Assembly (NCBI GenBank): GCA_039922235.1 | Contig: JBDSAJ010000317.1 | Coordinates: 1-5,828 of the forward strand | From: Umezawaea sp039922235 | Lineage (GTDB): Bacteria > Actinomycetota > Actinomycetes > Mycobacteriales > Pseudonocardiaceae | Reading direction: 5' to 3' | DNA length: 5,828 bases | Shown: piece by piece, positions 1 through 4,760 of the stretch | Layout: every line of letters begins with the position of its first letter | Numbering within the stretch: position 1 is the stretch's first letter | Program-made: the position numbers and the translations under genes | The notes under the pieces: generated by a model | Told to the model about the DNA's origin: nothing | Database searches by the model: none | What the model saw: the letters and a program-made list of their open reading frames with translations, nothing else

Positions 1-108
1 AGAAGTGTGGAACGCGGGGCGGCAGTCATCCGTCCCTGCGGCTGCCTGACGGGTGGTTGTTGGACGCGGCCGGGCACGCCATCTCCAGTGGCGGGACCGA
101 GCTGCAAG

Positions 109-128
109 CCCGGCCCTTCAGGACCGGG
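109..128 (-). terminator. Candidate hairpin terminator after the sulfurase-like gene
   Basis: Arms CCCGG (109-113) and CCGGG (124-128) lie about 72 nt past the stop of the minus-strand gene. Read as minus-strand RNA, the stem is continuous at 8 bp: 5 G/C pairs, one U-G wobble, 2 more G/C pairs, closed by a UGAA loop. On the plus strand the wobble becomes a C/A mismatch, so the fold favours the minus transcript. No U-tract follows, which is common in high-GC actinomycetes but keeps confidence low. The rest of 1-199 shows no convincing gene. Confidence 0.4.
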
Positions 129-199
129 AAGTTGACGTGGGAAGAAGTGCACACCCCTCCTTTCCCGACACCCTCCCCACACCACGAGTCGCCGCCCGT

Positions 200-1627
200 T
201 CAGCACTGCTCGCGCGGCGGCAACCCCCTGACGTCCGGGACGCGATCGCGGTAGCCGGACTCGAGGAAGGCGACGAACCGCTCGACGTCCGCCACGGTCG
301 AGGCCACCCCGAACGACACCCGCACCGCGCCTCCCGTCGGCAGCCCGACCAGCCGCAGGTAGTCGTCCAGGGTGTCCACCCGCGCCCCGCGCACCCGCCG
401 CCCCGCCCGCCGGTCCAGCCCGAACGCGTTCTCGGCCGCGCCCGGATTGCAGAAGCAGCCCGTGCGCAGCGAGATCCCGGCCGCCGCCGACTCGGCCGCC
501 ACCACCCGCTCGTCCACCAGGTCACCGCCGGGCGTGAGGACGTTGAGCGCCACCGTCCCACCGCGCGCCTGCGTGGTGAGCGGCCCGTACACCCGGACCA
601 CCGGCGCGCCGTTGCCGTGGCGCAGCGCGGTGACCCGGTCCAGGCACCACCCGGTCAGTGCGCGGACCCGCGTCCCGATCGTGGCCACCCCGATGCCCGA
701 CAGCCACTCCAGCCCCACCGCCACGTCCGGGATGGCCAGGAAGTTGAGCGTCCCGTCCTCGAACGCCGCCTCCGCGTCGGCCATCACGTGCCACCGCTCC
801 CGCACGCCGACCACCTTCACCGTTCCGCCGGAGAACCACGGCCTGCGCAGCCGCGCCAAAGCGTCGCGCCGGGCGACCAGGCAGCCCACGCCCGTGGGGT
901 AGCCGAAGAGCTTGTACCAGCTGACGATCACGAACTCCGGCCGCACCGCGCCCAGGTCCAGCGGGCTGGTCGGCAGGAAGGCGGCGGCGTCGAGCAGCAC
1001 GTCGTAGCCGTGCCCCTGGGCCCGGTCGATCCACTCCAGCGGGTGCCGGACACCGGTGAAGTTGCTCTGCGCCGGGTAGGCGAACAGCCCCGTTCCCCGG
1101 CGCAGCGCCCGGTCGACCGCCTCGGTCGACGTCCTGAGGTCCGGTGGTGCCATCGGCACGTCGACCGTGCGGGCGTGCCCGGCGCGGGCGAACTCGCGGA
1201 TCCCGTTGACCGAGTTGTGGTTGTCGTGGGTGAGCACGAACCGGCGACCGCGGCGGAACGGGTACGCCTCGCCCACCAGCCGGGCCGCCGCCGTGGCGTT
1301 GGCCGTGAAGACCACCGCGTACTCGGCCGGGTCGGCGCCCAGGTGCCGCAGCACCGCCTCCCGCGCGCCCTCCACCAGTTCGGTCGACGCCGCCGAGCTG
1401 GGGTTGACCGAGTGCGGGTTGCCGAACACCCCGCCGCTCAGCCGGTCGTGGTGGGCCCGCCACTGCGCTTTCGCCGCCAGCCCCGCCCCCGTGTAGTCGA
1501 GATACGTGTGGCCCTGCTCGTCGAGGTAGGAGTACTCGGTGTCGCGCAGCACGTCCAACGCGCGCGTGTCCTCGTACTCCAGGTAACGCCGCAGGAATTC
1601 CACTGGCTCGGTCGAATCGGTCCGCAA
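200..1627 (-). CDS. Molybdenum cofactor sulfurase-like, PLP-dependent class V aminotransferase (no MOSC domain)
   Basis: A 475-residue fold-type I PLP enzyme of the NifS/class V family. In this family a cysteine attacks PLP-bound cysteine, releasing alanine and leaving an enzyme persulfide. It matches the N-terminal domain of eukaryotic Moco sulfurase (ABA3/MOCOS) from end to end: GNPHS (69-73), FTANATAA (107-114), DNHNS with PLP-stacking His137, PAQSNFTGV (185-193), LLDAAAF with Asp213, the PLP lysine Lys239 in SWYKLFGYPTGVG, RPWFSGGT (262-269), EDGTLNFLAIP (290-300), RTGCFCNPGA with Cys391/Cys393 as persulfide candidates, and GAVRVSFG (433-440). The eukaryotic protein continues into a MOSC domain; this one stops just after the aminotransferase fold. 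The start is TTG, chosen because GGGAAGG (1633-1639) lies 5 nt upstream. No signal peptide is present, so it should be cytoplasmic. The sulfur acceptor is unknown, and no xanthine-oxidase-family gene is in the window. Family assignment is firm; calling it a true Moco sulfurase is not. Confidence 0.87.
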   Translation of the reverse strand: MRTDSTEPVEFLRRYLEYEDTRALDVLRDTEYSYLDEQGHTYLDYTGAGLAAKAQWRAHHDRLSGGVFGNPHSVNPSSAASTELVEGAREAVLRHLGADPAEYAVVFTANATAAARLVGEAYPFRRGRRFVLTHDNHNSVNGIREFARAGHARTVDVPMAPPDLRTSTEAVDRALRRGTGLFAYPAQSNFTGVRHPLEWIDRAQGHGYDVLLDAAAFLPTSPLDLGAVRPEFVIVSWYKLFGYPTGVGCLVARRDALARLRRPWFSGGTVKVVGVRERWHVMADAEAAFEDGTLNFLAIPDVAVGLEWLSGIGVATIGTRVRALTGWCLDRVTALRHGNGAPVVRVYGPLTTQARGGTVALNVLTPGGDLVDERVVAAESAAAGISLRTGCFCNPGAAENAFGLDRRAGRRVRGARVDTLDDYLRLVGLPTGGAVRVSFGVASTVADVERFVAFLESGYRDRVPDVRGLPPREQC

Positions 1628-1679
1628 GCGCGCCTTCCCACTGGTGGGCCTCCGTGGATCCCATCGTGGAGCACGACGC

Positions 1680-1734
1680 GGGCGAATGGGAGTTGATCAT
1701 GCCGGGAATGGGCGAATAACCACCGGATTCGTCC
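1680..1734 (-). promoter_or_regulatory. Repeated ATTCGCCC motifs upstream of the sulfurase-like gene
   Basis: The octamer GGGCGAAT (ATTCGCCC on the gene's strand) occurs at 1680-1687 and 1710-1717, exactly 30 bp apart. A near-inverse copy, ATTCGTCC, lies at 1727-1734 and forms an imperfect dyad with the second copy across 9 bp. All lie about 53-107 nt upstream of the TTG start. Spacing near three helical turns suits a transcription-factor site. I could not place a convincing -10/-35 pair here, so the regulatory role is inferred. Confidence 0.28.
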
Positions 1735-1746
1735 CGATTTGCCACA

Positions 1747-1781
1747 CCGGCACGGTTGCGGAACCGTTGTCCGGGACCCGG
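1747..1781 (-). terminator. Possible terminator of the DHFR-like gene
   Basis: Just past the stop at 1791 are two perfect hairpins: CCGGG-A-CCCGG (1771-1781, where the one-base centre forces some stem opening) and ACGGTT-GCGG-AACCGT (1752-1767, 6-bp stem, 4-nt loop). CCGG at 1747-1750 can also pair with CCGG at 1771-1774 to enclose the second hairpin. There is no U-tract. If it works, the DHFR-like and sulfurase-like genes are separate transcripts despite their shared orientation. Confidence 0.35.
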
Positions 1782-1790
1782 TGCGGCGCG

Positions 1791-2375
1791 TCAGCGGGTT
1801 CGGCGGTAGGTCAACGACACCGACCCGGTCGCGATGGTGTTCGCGCCGTCGAGCGCCCACGCCGACGATGGGATCCCGTCGTCGAAGAACCGCAGCCCGT
1901 CGCCGAGGATCGCGGGCGTGAGGTGGATGCGCAGTTCGTCCACCAGGTCGGCCTTGAGCAGCGCCCGGATGATGCTCGCGCTGCTCAGCACGATGATGTC
2001 CCGCCCGGACGCCGCCTTGAGTTCCCGCACCTCGTCCACCAGGTCCTGCTTGGCGACCCGCGAGTTCTGCCACGGCGCCTCCGCCAACGTCGTGGAGAAC
2101 ACCACCTTCTCGACGCTGTCCAGCCACACCGCCATGTCGTGGGCCCGCCCCGACCCGTTCGGGTCCGCCGCGACCGATGGCCAGAACCCGAAGAACCCCT
2201 CGTAGTTGTTCCGCCCCAGCAGAACGGTGTCGGCACCGCTCCACACACCCGCGAAATAGGTCGTCATCTGGTCGTGCACCGAGTGCTCCACGAGCCACGA
2301 CATGTCCCCGTTCGGACCAGCCGAGAACCCGTCGATCGACAACGTCACGTTCGCGATGAGCTTCCGCTGGGCCAT
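1791..2375 (-). CDS. Dihydrofolate reductase / RibD C-terminal-fold family protein
   Basis: A 194-residue protein, the usual length for the stand-alone RibD_C/DHFR-like family common in actinobacteria (YyaP/YwjB type). Visible landmarks are the N-terminal strand and loop TLSIDGFSAGPNGDMSWL (11-28), the nucleotide-binding segment DTVLLGRNNYEGF (49-61), KVVFSTTL (90-97), and the C-terminal block DIIVLSSASIIRALL followed by LVDELRIHLTPAILGDG (126-160). The family fold binds NADPH, but most stand-alone members have no proven substrate and do not replace FolA, so I assign only a probable cytoplasmic NAD(P)H-dependent reductase. In many relatives the loop after the IVL strand begins with Gly; here it is Ser131. 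The start is ATG at 2375, fixed by AAGGAG (2382-2387) 6 nt upstream. It is divergent from the esterase operon across 360 bp and 163 bp from the next minus-strand gene. Confidence 0.9.
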   Translation of the reverse strand: MAQRKLIANVTLSIDGFSAGPNGDMSWLVEHSVHDQMTTYFAGVWSGADTVLLGRNNYEGFFGFWPSVAADPNGSGRAHDMAVWLDSVEKVVFSTTLAEAPWQNSRVAKQDLVDEVRELKAASGRDIIVLSSASIIRALLKADLVDELRIHLTPAILGDGLRFFDDGIPSSAWALDGANTIATGSVSLTYRRTR

Positions 2376-2401
2376 GGTGTTCTCCTTCGTGGTGTTCGCT
2401 G

Positions 2402-2424
2402 CTGTTCACCCCTGCGTCGAACAG
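2402..2424 (-). promoter_or_regulatory. Dyad CTGTTC-N11-GAACAG upstream of the DHFR-like gene
   Basis: Perfect 6-bp arms at 2402-2407 and 2419-2424, separated by 11 bp, lie 27 nt upstream of the DHFR-like start codon. Further GAACACC copies occur on the gene's strand at 2391-2397 and 2376-2382, so the GAACA word recurs between the dyad and the start codon. It could be an operator for an unseen regulator or a 5'-UTR hairpin. I found no clear -10/-35 pair for this gene. Confidence 0.28.
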
Positions 2425-2509
2425 GCACCGCCGGGATCGACACCCGCGCCGAGACTTCTCCAAATTTGTTCGCGCGCCGACTCCGCCCACCCGCTGACAT
2501 CGACCGCAC

Positions 2510-2521
2510 AGTGCTCGCACT
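2510..2521. repeat. Perfect dyad AGTGC-TC-GCACT in the divergent spacer
   Basis: A 12-bp perfect inverted repeat with a 2-bp TC centre. It shares its CTCG core with the larger dyad 62 bp to the right. It lies between the divergent DHFR-like and esterase genes, outside any supported gene, so it may be a protein-binding site. Confidence 0.3.
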
Positions 2522-2569
2522 CCACCTTTCGGTTGATTCGACCGGATCGGCACCACCAATTGGGACACC

Positions 2570-2585
2570 GTCGAACTCGTTCGAC
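2570..2585. promoter_or_regulatory. Perfect 16-bp dyad GTCGAAC-TC-GTTCGAC
   Basis: Seven-base perfect arms around a 2-bp TC centre, lying 28 bp upstream of the candidate -35 of the esterase operon. The half-site GTCGAAC recurs at 2416-2422, near the DHFR-like gene. Position and perfect symmetry suit an operator or activator site. The cognate protein is unknown, and it does not resemble a typical LacI-family site with a CG centre. Confidence 0.4.
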
Positions 2586-2612
2586 AGCACTTCCGGCGAC
2601 AAAAGGAAATGC

Positions 2613-2642
2613 TTGATGAACGTGATGACCTGGCACTATGGT
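2613..2642 (+). promoter_or_regulatory. Candidate sigma-70-like promoter of the esterase operon
   Basis: TTGATG (2613-2618) and TATGGT (2637-2642) are separated by 18 bp, each matching 4 of 6 consensus bases. The predicted start is near 2649-2651, giving a 5' UTR of about 85 nt. The operator-like palindrome at 2645-2658 would cover the start point, as expected for repression. Inferred from sequence only. Confidence 0.42.
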
Positions 2643-2644
2643 GC

Positions 2645-2658
2645 TGGGAGCGTTCCCA
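2645..2658. promoter_or_regulatory. LacI-family operator-like palindrome (CebR-box-like)
   Basis: TGGGAGCGTTCCCA has a CG centre and symmetry in 6 of 7 base pairs. From memory, the actinomycete CebR (cellobiose-responsive LacI-family repressor) box is TGGGAGCGCTCCCA, which this matches at 13 of 14 positions. It sits 3-16 bp past the candidate -10 and 77 bp before the esterase start codon, a classic repressor position. Binding by the LacI-family protein encoded at 4761-5792 is possible but unproven; a genome-wide CebR-like protein is an equally good candidate. Confidence 0.55.
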
Positions 2659-2680
2659 ATCGAATATCCGGCATTGTCCG

Positions 2681-2719
2681 CTGTGGCTGATGCCCGCTGC
2701 CGCCGCAGCCACACCACAG
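2681..2719 (+). promoter_or_regulatory. Structured 5' leader of the esterase operon
   Basis: TGTGGCTG (2682-2689) pairs perfectly with CAGCCACA (2706-2713) across a 16-nt loop. Two alternative pairings compete: GCTGC (2696-2700) with GCAGC (2705-2709), and CTGTGG (2681-2686) with CCACAG (2714-2719). The structure ends 7 nt before the ribosome binding site at 2727-2731, so it could affect translation or mRNA stability. No known riboswitch class is recognised. Confidence 0.35.
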
Positions 2720-2735
2720 AGAACCAGAGGACGCA

Positions 2736-3770
2736 GTGGCAGCACTGATGAAACGCGCAGGCGCACTGGCCATCGCCCTGGTCGTCGCCATCACGATGGC
2801 CCCGGCCGCGTCGGCCGCGGTCGGCGACGGCTCGCCCACCGACCCGAACGTGCGGCACTTCGGCCGCTGGAACACCGCCAACTCCGCAGCCCACGTCTCG
2901 GAGTGGGCGGGCGCGTACCTGCTGATCGGGTTCACCGGTCGCACCGTCAAGCTCAAGCAGCGCAACGCGATCGACTTCTTCGCCAGCATCGACGGCGGCG
3001 CGGACGTGTCCTACGTCAACCGCAGCGGCACGGTGGACCTCACGCCGACGCCGCTCGCGGCGGGCAACCACACGCTGCGCGTCTCCTACCGGCCGATCGC
3101 CGGCTCCTACCACGGTGACGCCGTGTACCAGGGCATCCAACTGGATTCGGGCGCCAAGACGATCGCACCGGCCGTGCCGTCGAAGATCGTCGAGTTCATC
3201 GGCGACTCCATCACCGTCGGCCAGTTGTCGTCCAAGCAGGCGCTGACCGCGTACGGCTGGCTGGTCGGCGAGCGCCTGCGCGTCGGCCACACGCAGATCG
3301 CCGTCGGCGGGGCGTGCCTGGTGTCCGCGGCCGACGGCTGCATCGGCATGAGCGACCGGTTCCTGCGCACGGGTCTGCAGGCCGACGCGGCGAACTGGGA
3401 CTTCTCCCGCTACCGCGCCGACGCGGTGGTGATCAACCTGGGCACCAACGACGTCGGGCACAGCGTCACCAAGGAGCAGTTCCAGACCGCCTACGTCACC
3501 CTGATCCGCCGGGCGAGGGCGAAGTACCCGACCGCGTCGATCTTCGCGCTCCAGACGTTCCGCAAGCGGTTCATCCCCGAGACGCAGGCGGCCGTGACGG
3601 CCGTCAACGACGCCAAGGTCAAGTTCGTCGACACGACGGGGTGGATCACCGAGGCGACCGACACGTCCGACAACGTGCACCCCAACGACCAGGGCCACCG
3701 CAAGATCGCCGACCGCCTCGCCCCGATCGTGTCGGCGGCGCTGGCCACTTCTTCCCTGGAGGAACGATGA
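2736..3770 (+). CDS. Secreted two-domain SGNH esterase, carbohydrate esterase family 2-like
   Basis: A 344-residue exported hydrolase. Residues 1-27 form a Sec signal peptide: Lys6-Arg7, a hydrophobic core, then cleavage after ASA. Residues about 38-145 look like the CE2 beta-sandwich (HFGRWN, SEWAGAYLLIGFTG, FFASIDGG, LAAGNHTLRVSY), and 150-335 form an SGNH domain. The SGNH blocks are GDS with nucleophile Ser158, AVGG (189-192), GTND with Asn238, and DNVH with Asp312 and His315. Characterised CE2 enzymes remove acetyl groups from xylan or mannan sugars; the substrate here is inferred. Several CE2 enzymes are described as Ser-His dyads, whereas this one keeps a canonical DxxH aspartate. The GTG start is preferred to the in-frame ATG at 2748 because AGAGGA (2726-2731) lies 4 nt from GTG but 16 nt from ATG. 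The stop overlaps the next start (ATGA), so the two esterases should be co-translated and act outside the cell. Confidence 0.85.
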   Translation: MAALMKRAGALAIALVVAITMAPAASAAVGDGSPTDPNVRHFGRWNTANSAAHVSEWAGAYLLIGFTGRTVKLKQRNAIDFFASIDGGADVSYVNRSGTVDLTPTPLAAGNHTLRVSYRPIAGSYHGDAVYQGIQLDSGAKTIAPAVPSKIVEFIGDSITVGQLSSKQALTAYGWLVGERLRVGHTQIAVGGACLVSAADGCIGMSDRFLRTGLQADAANWDFSRYRADAVVINLGTNDVGHSVTKEQFQTAYVTLIRRARAKYPTASIFALQTFRKRFIPETQAAVTAVNDAKVKFVDTTGWITEATDTSDNVHPNDQGHRKIADRLAPIVSAALATSSLEER

Positions 3771-4627
3771 GGGCACTGCTCGTCGCCGCGGCCGCCCTGC
3801 TCGCCTCGGTGGTGCTGCCGGGGACGGCAGGCGCCTCGCCGTGGCAGGCCGACGCCGACCGGTCTCCCGCCGACTGCGCCGTCCAGCAGGCCTCGGGGCC
3901 GACGGCCGCCGCGAGCATCAAGGTGTGGATGGCCGGTGACTCCACCATGGCCAACCCGAACACCACCTGTCCCGTCGGTTGGGGCAGCCAGTTCGACGCG
4001 CTGTTCGACGACAGCGTCACCGTGGTCAACAGCGCGGTCGGGGGCCGGAGCATCCAGACCTGGTTGTACGAGGGCAACGTCAAGTCCACCAAGGACGCCG
4101 CGGGCGAGTGCGTCGTGAGCCCGCAGACCTACGCCCAGCGCTGGCTGACCATGCTCGACCCCACCAACGGGATGCACGCGGGCGACTACCTGGTCATCCA
4201 GTTCGGCATCAACGACGGCGACACCAACTGCCCCCGGCACGTCGGCTCGGCACGCTACCGGCAGCTGCTCGACGCCATGGTCAAAGCCGCCAAGGACCGC
4301 GGCGCCAAACCGATCCTCGTGACCCCGGTCGCCGCGATCACCTGCAGCGGCAGCAAGGCCGTCGGCAACCGCGGGTTCGTCAACGAGACCTTCGCCGCCG
4401 GTTCGGCGGGCCAGGTGCCGGTCATCGACCTGCACAAGCTCAGCTACACCCTCTACAACACCCTCAAGCTGTGCCCGAACAACGGCGACTACACCCAGGG
4501 GCCGGTGGGCGCGTTCTTCTGCGCCGACCACACCCACTTCGAAGCGGCGGGCGCCCGGCAGATCGCCGGTGTCGTGGCCACCGCGCTGCGCAACCAGCAG
4601 ATCGCCCTCGCGAGCAGGCTGAAGTGA
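3767..4627 (+). CDS. Secreted rhamnogalacturonan acetylesterase-like SGNH hydrolase (CE12-like)
   Basis: A 286-residue exported esterase. Residues 1-23 are a signal peptide (MRALL, a hydrophobic core, cleavage after AGA), followed by a single SGNH domain from about residue 50. Its blocks match rhamnogalacturonan acetylesterases: MAGDSTM with nucleophile Ser59, GW (71-72), AVGGRS (90-95) for the oxyanion hole, QFGIND with Asn149, and CADHTHF with Asp254 and His257. Family members deacetylate the rhamnogalacturonan-I backbone of pectin, helping lyases reach it; some also act on xylan, so the exact substrate is open. Seven cysteines remain after signal removal, allowing disulfides. The ATG at 3767 is the correct start although the frame is open further upstream: it begins the signal peptide, GGAGG (3758-3762) lies 4 nt before it, and it overlaps the preceding stop by four bases. 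A strong terminator follows. Confidence 0.88.
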   Translation: MRALLVAAAALLASVVLPGTAGASPWQADADRSPADCAVQQASGPTAAASIKVWMAGDSTMANPNTTCPVGWGSQFDALFDDSVTVVNSAVGGRSIQTWLYEGNVKSTKDAAGECVVSPQTYAQRWLTMLDPTNGMHAGDYLVIQFGINDGDTNCPRHVGSARYRQLLDAMVKAAKDRGAKPILVTPVAAITCSGSKAVGNRGFVNETFAAGSAGQVPVIDLHKLSYTLYNTLKLCPNNGDYTQGPVGAFFCADHTHFEAAGARQIAGVVATALRNQQIALASRLK

Positions 4628-4630
4628 TCC

Positions 4631-4669
4631 GAACGCCGGGTGCCGACGCCCAGTCCGCACCCGGCGTTC
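4631..4669 (+). terminator. Strong hairpin terminator of the esterase operon
   Basis: GAACGCCGGGTGC (4631-4643) and GCACCCGGCGTTC (4657-4669) form a perfect 13-bp stem around a 13-nt loop, beginning 3 nt after the esterase stop codon. The tail (CCCTTCTC) is pyrimidine-rich but not a true U-run, typical of high-GC actinomycetes. It implies that the esterase pair and the LacI-family gene are separate transcripts. Confidence 0.85.
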
Positions 4670-4725
4670 CCCTTCTCGGCGCGAGCGGCCTGCGCCAATC
4701 GGCCTGACCGCCTTCTGAACCGTTT

Positions 4726-4754
4726 TTGACGTCACGGTCGTCAACGATCACGAT
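4726..4754 (+). promoter_or_regulatory. Candidate promoter of the LacI-family gene, possibly leaderless
   Basis: TTGACG (4726-4731) is a 5-of-6 match to the -35 consensus. After a 17-bp spacer comes CACGAT (4749-4754), a weaker -10 that keeps the A, A and T at positions 2, 5 and 6. The expected transcription start falls at or next to the GTG at 4761, and no Shine-Dalgarno sequence precedes that GTG, both consistent with a leaderless mRNA. An 8-bp palindrome, TGACGTCA (4727-4734), overlaps the -35. Confidence 0.45.
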
Positions 4755-4758
4755 GACG
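4739..4758. promoter_or_regulatory. Dyad CGTCA-N10-TGACG over the regulator's -10 region
   Basis: Perfect 5-bp arms at 4739-4743 and 4754-4758 flank the candidate -10. With TGACGTCA at 4727-4734, the TGACG/CGTCA word appears several times within 32 bp. Self-repression by the LacI-family product is a reasonable inference, though the arms differ from the palindrome at 2645-2658. Confidence 0.35.
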
Positions 4759-4760
4759 GG

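Noticed and set aside
3..254. A plus-strand frame open from the window edge, possibly the tail of an upstream gene
   Set aside because: It runs 55 bp into the opposing sulfurase-like gene, has no recognisable motif, and its third-position GC is not clearly gene-like. Another plus frame stops at 47-49. The sequence left of the window would be needed to decide.
53..1696. A 547-codon open frame on the plus strand opposite the sulfurase-like gene
   Set aside because: It is antisense to a gene with clear family motifs. Its product is Arg/Pro/His-rich low-complexity sequence with no recognisable domain, the usual mirror of high-GC coding DNA.
1656..1876. An 11-bp inverted pair, GGATCCCATCG (1656-1666) and CGATGGGATCC (1866-1876)
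   Set aside because: One copy lies inside the DHFR-like coding sequence and the pair is about 200 bp apart with no other repeat signature, so chance is likely. No transposase or target-site duplication was seen.
2616..2690. A 24-codon ORF with a purine-rich AAGGA upstream, considered as a leader peptide of the esterase operon
   Set aside because: It overlaps the candidate -35/-10, so the predicted transcript would start inside it, and its codon use is not typical of neighbouring genes.
3314..3766. Upstream extension of the second esterase (437 codons in total)
   Set aside because: The extension is the out-of-frame shadow of the first esterase. The signal peptide, ribosome binding site and ATGA overlap all place the true start at 3767.
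2406..3776. Long minus-strand frames opposite the two esterases and opposite the LacI-family gene
   Set aside because: They are Arg/Val/Gly-rich shadows without motifs, opposite strands with signal peptides and catalytic motifs. No antisense gene is supported.
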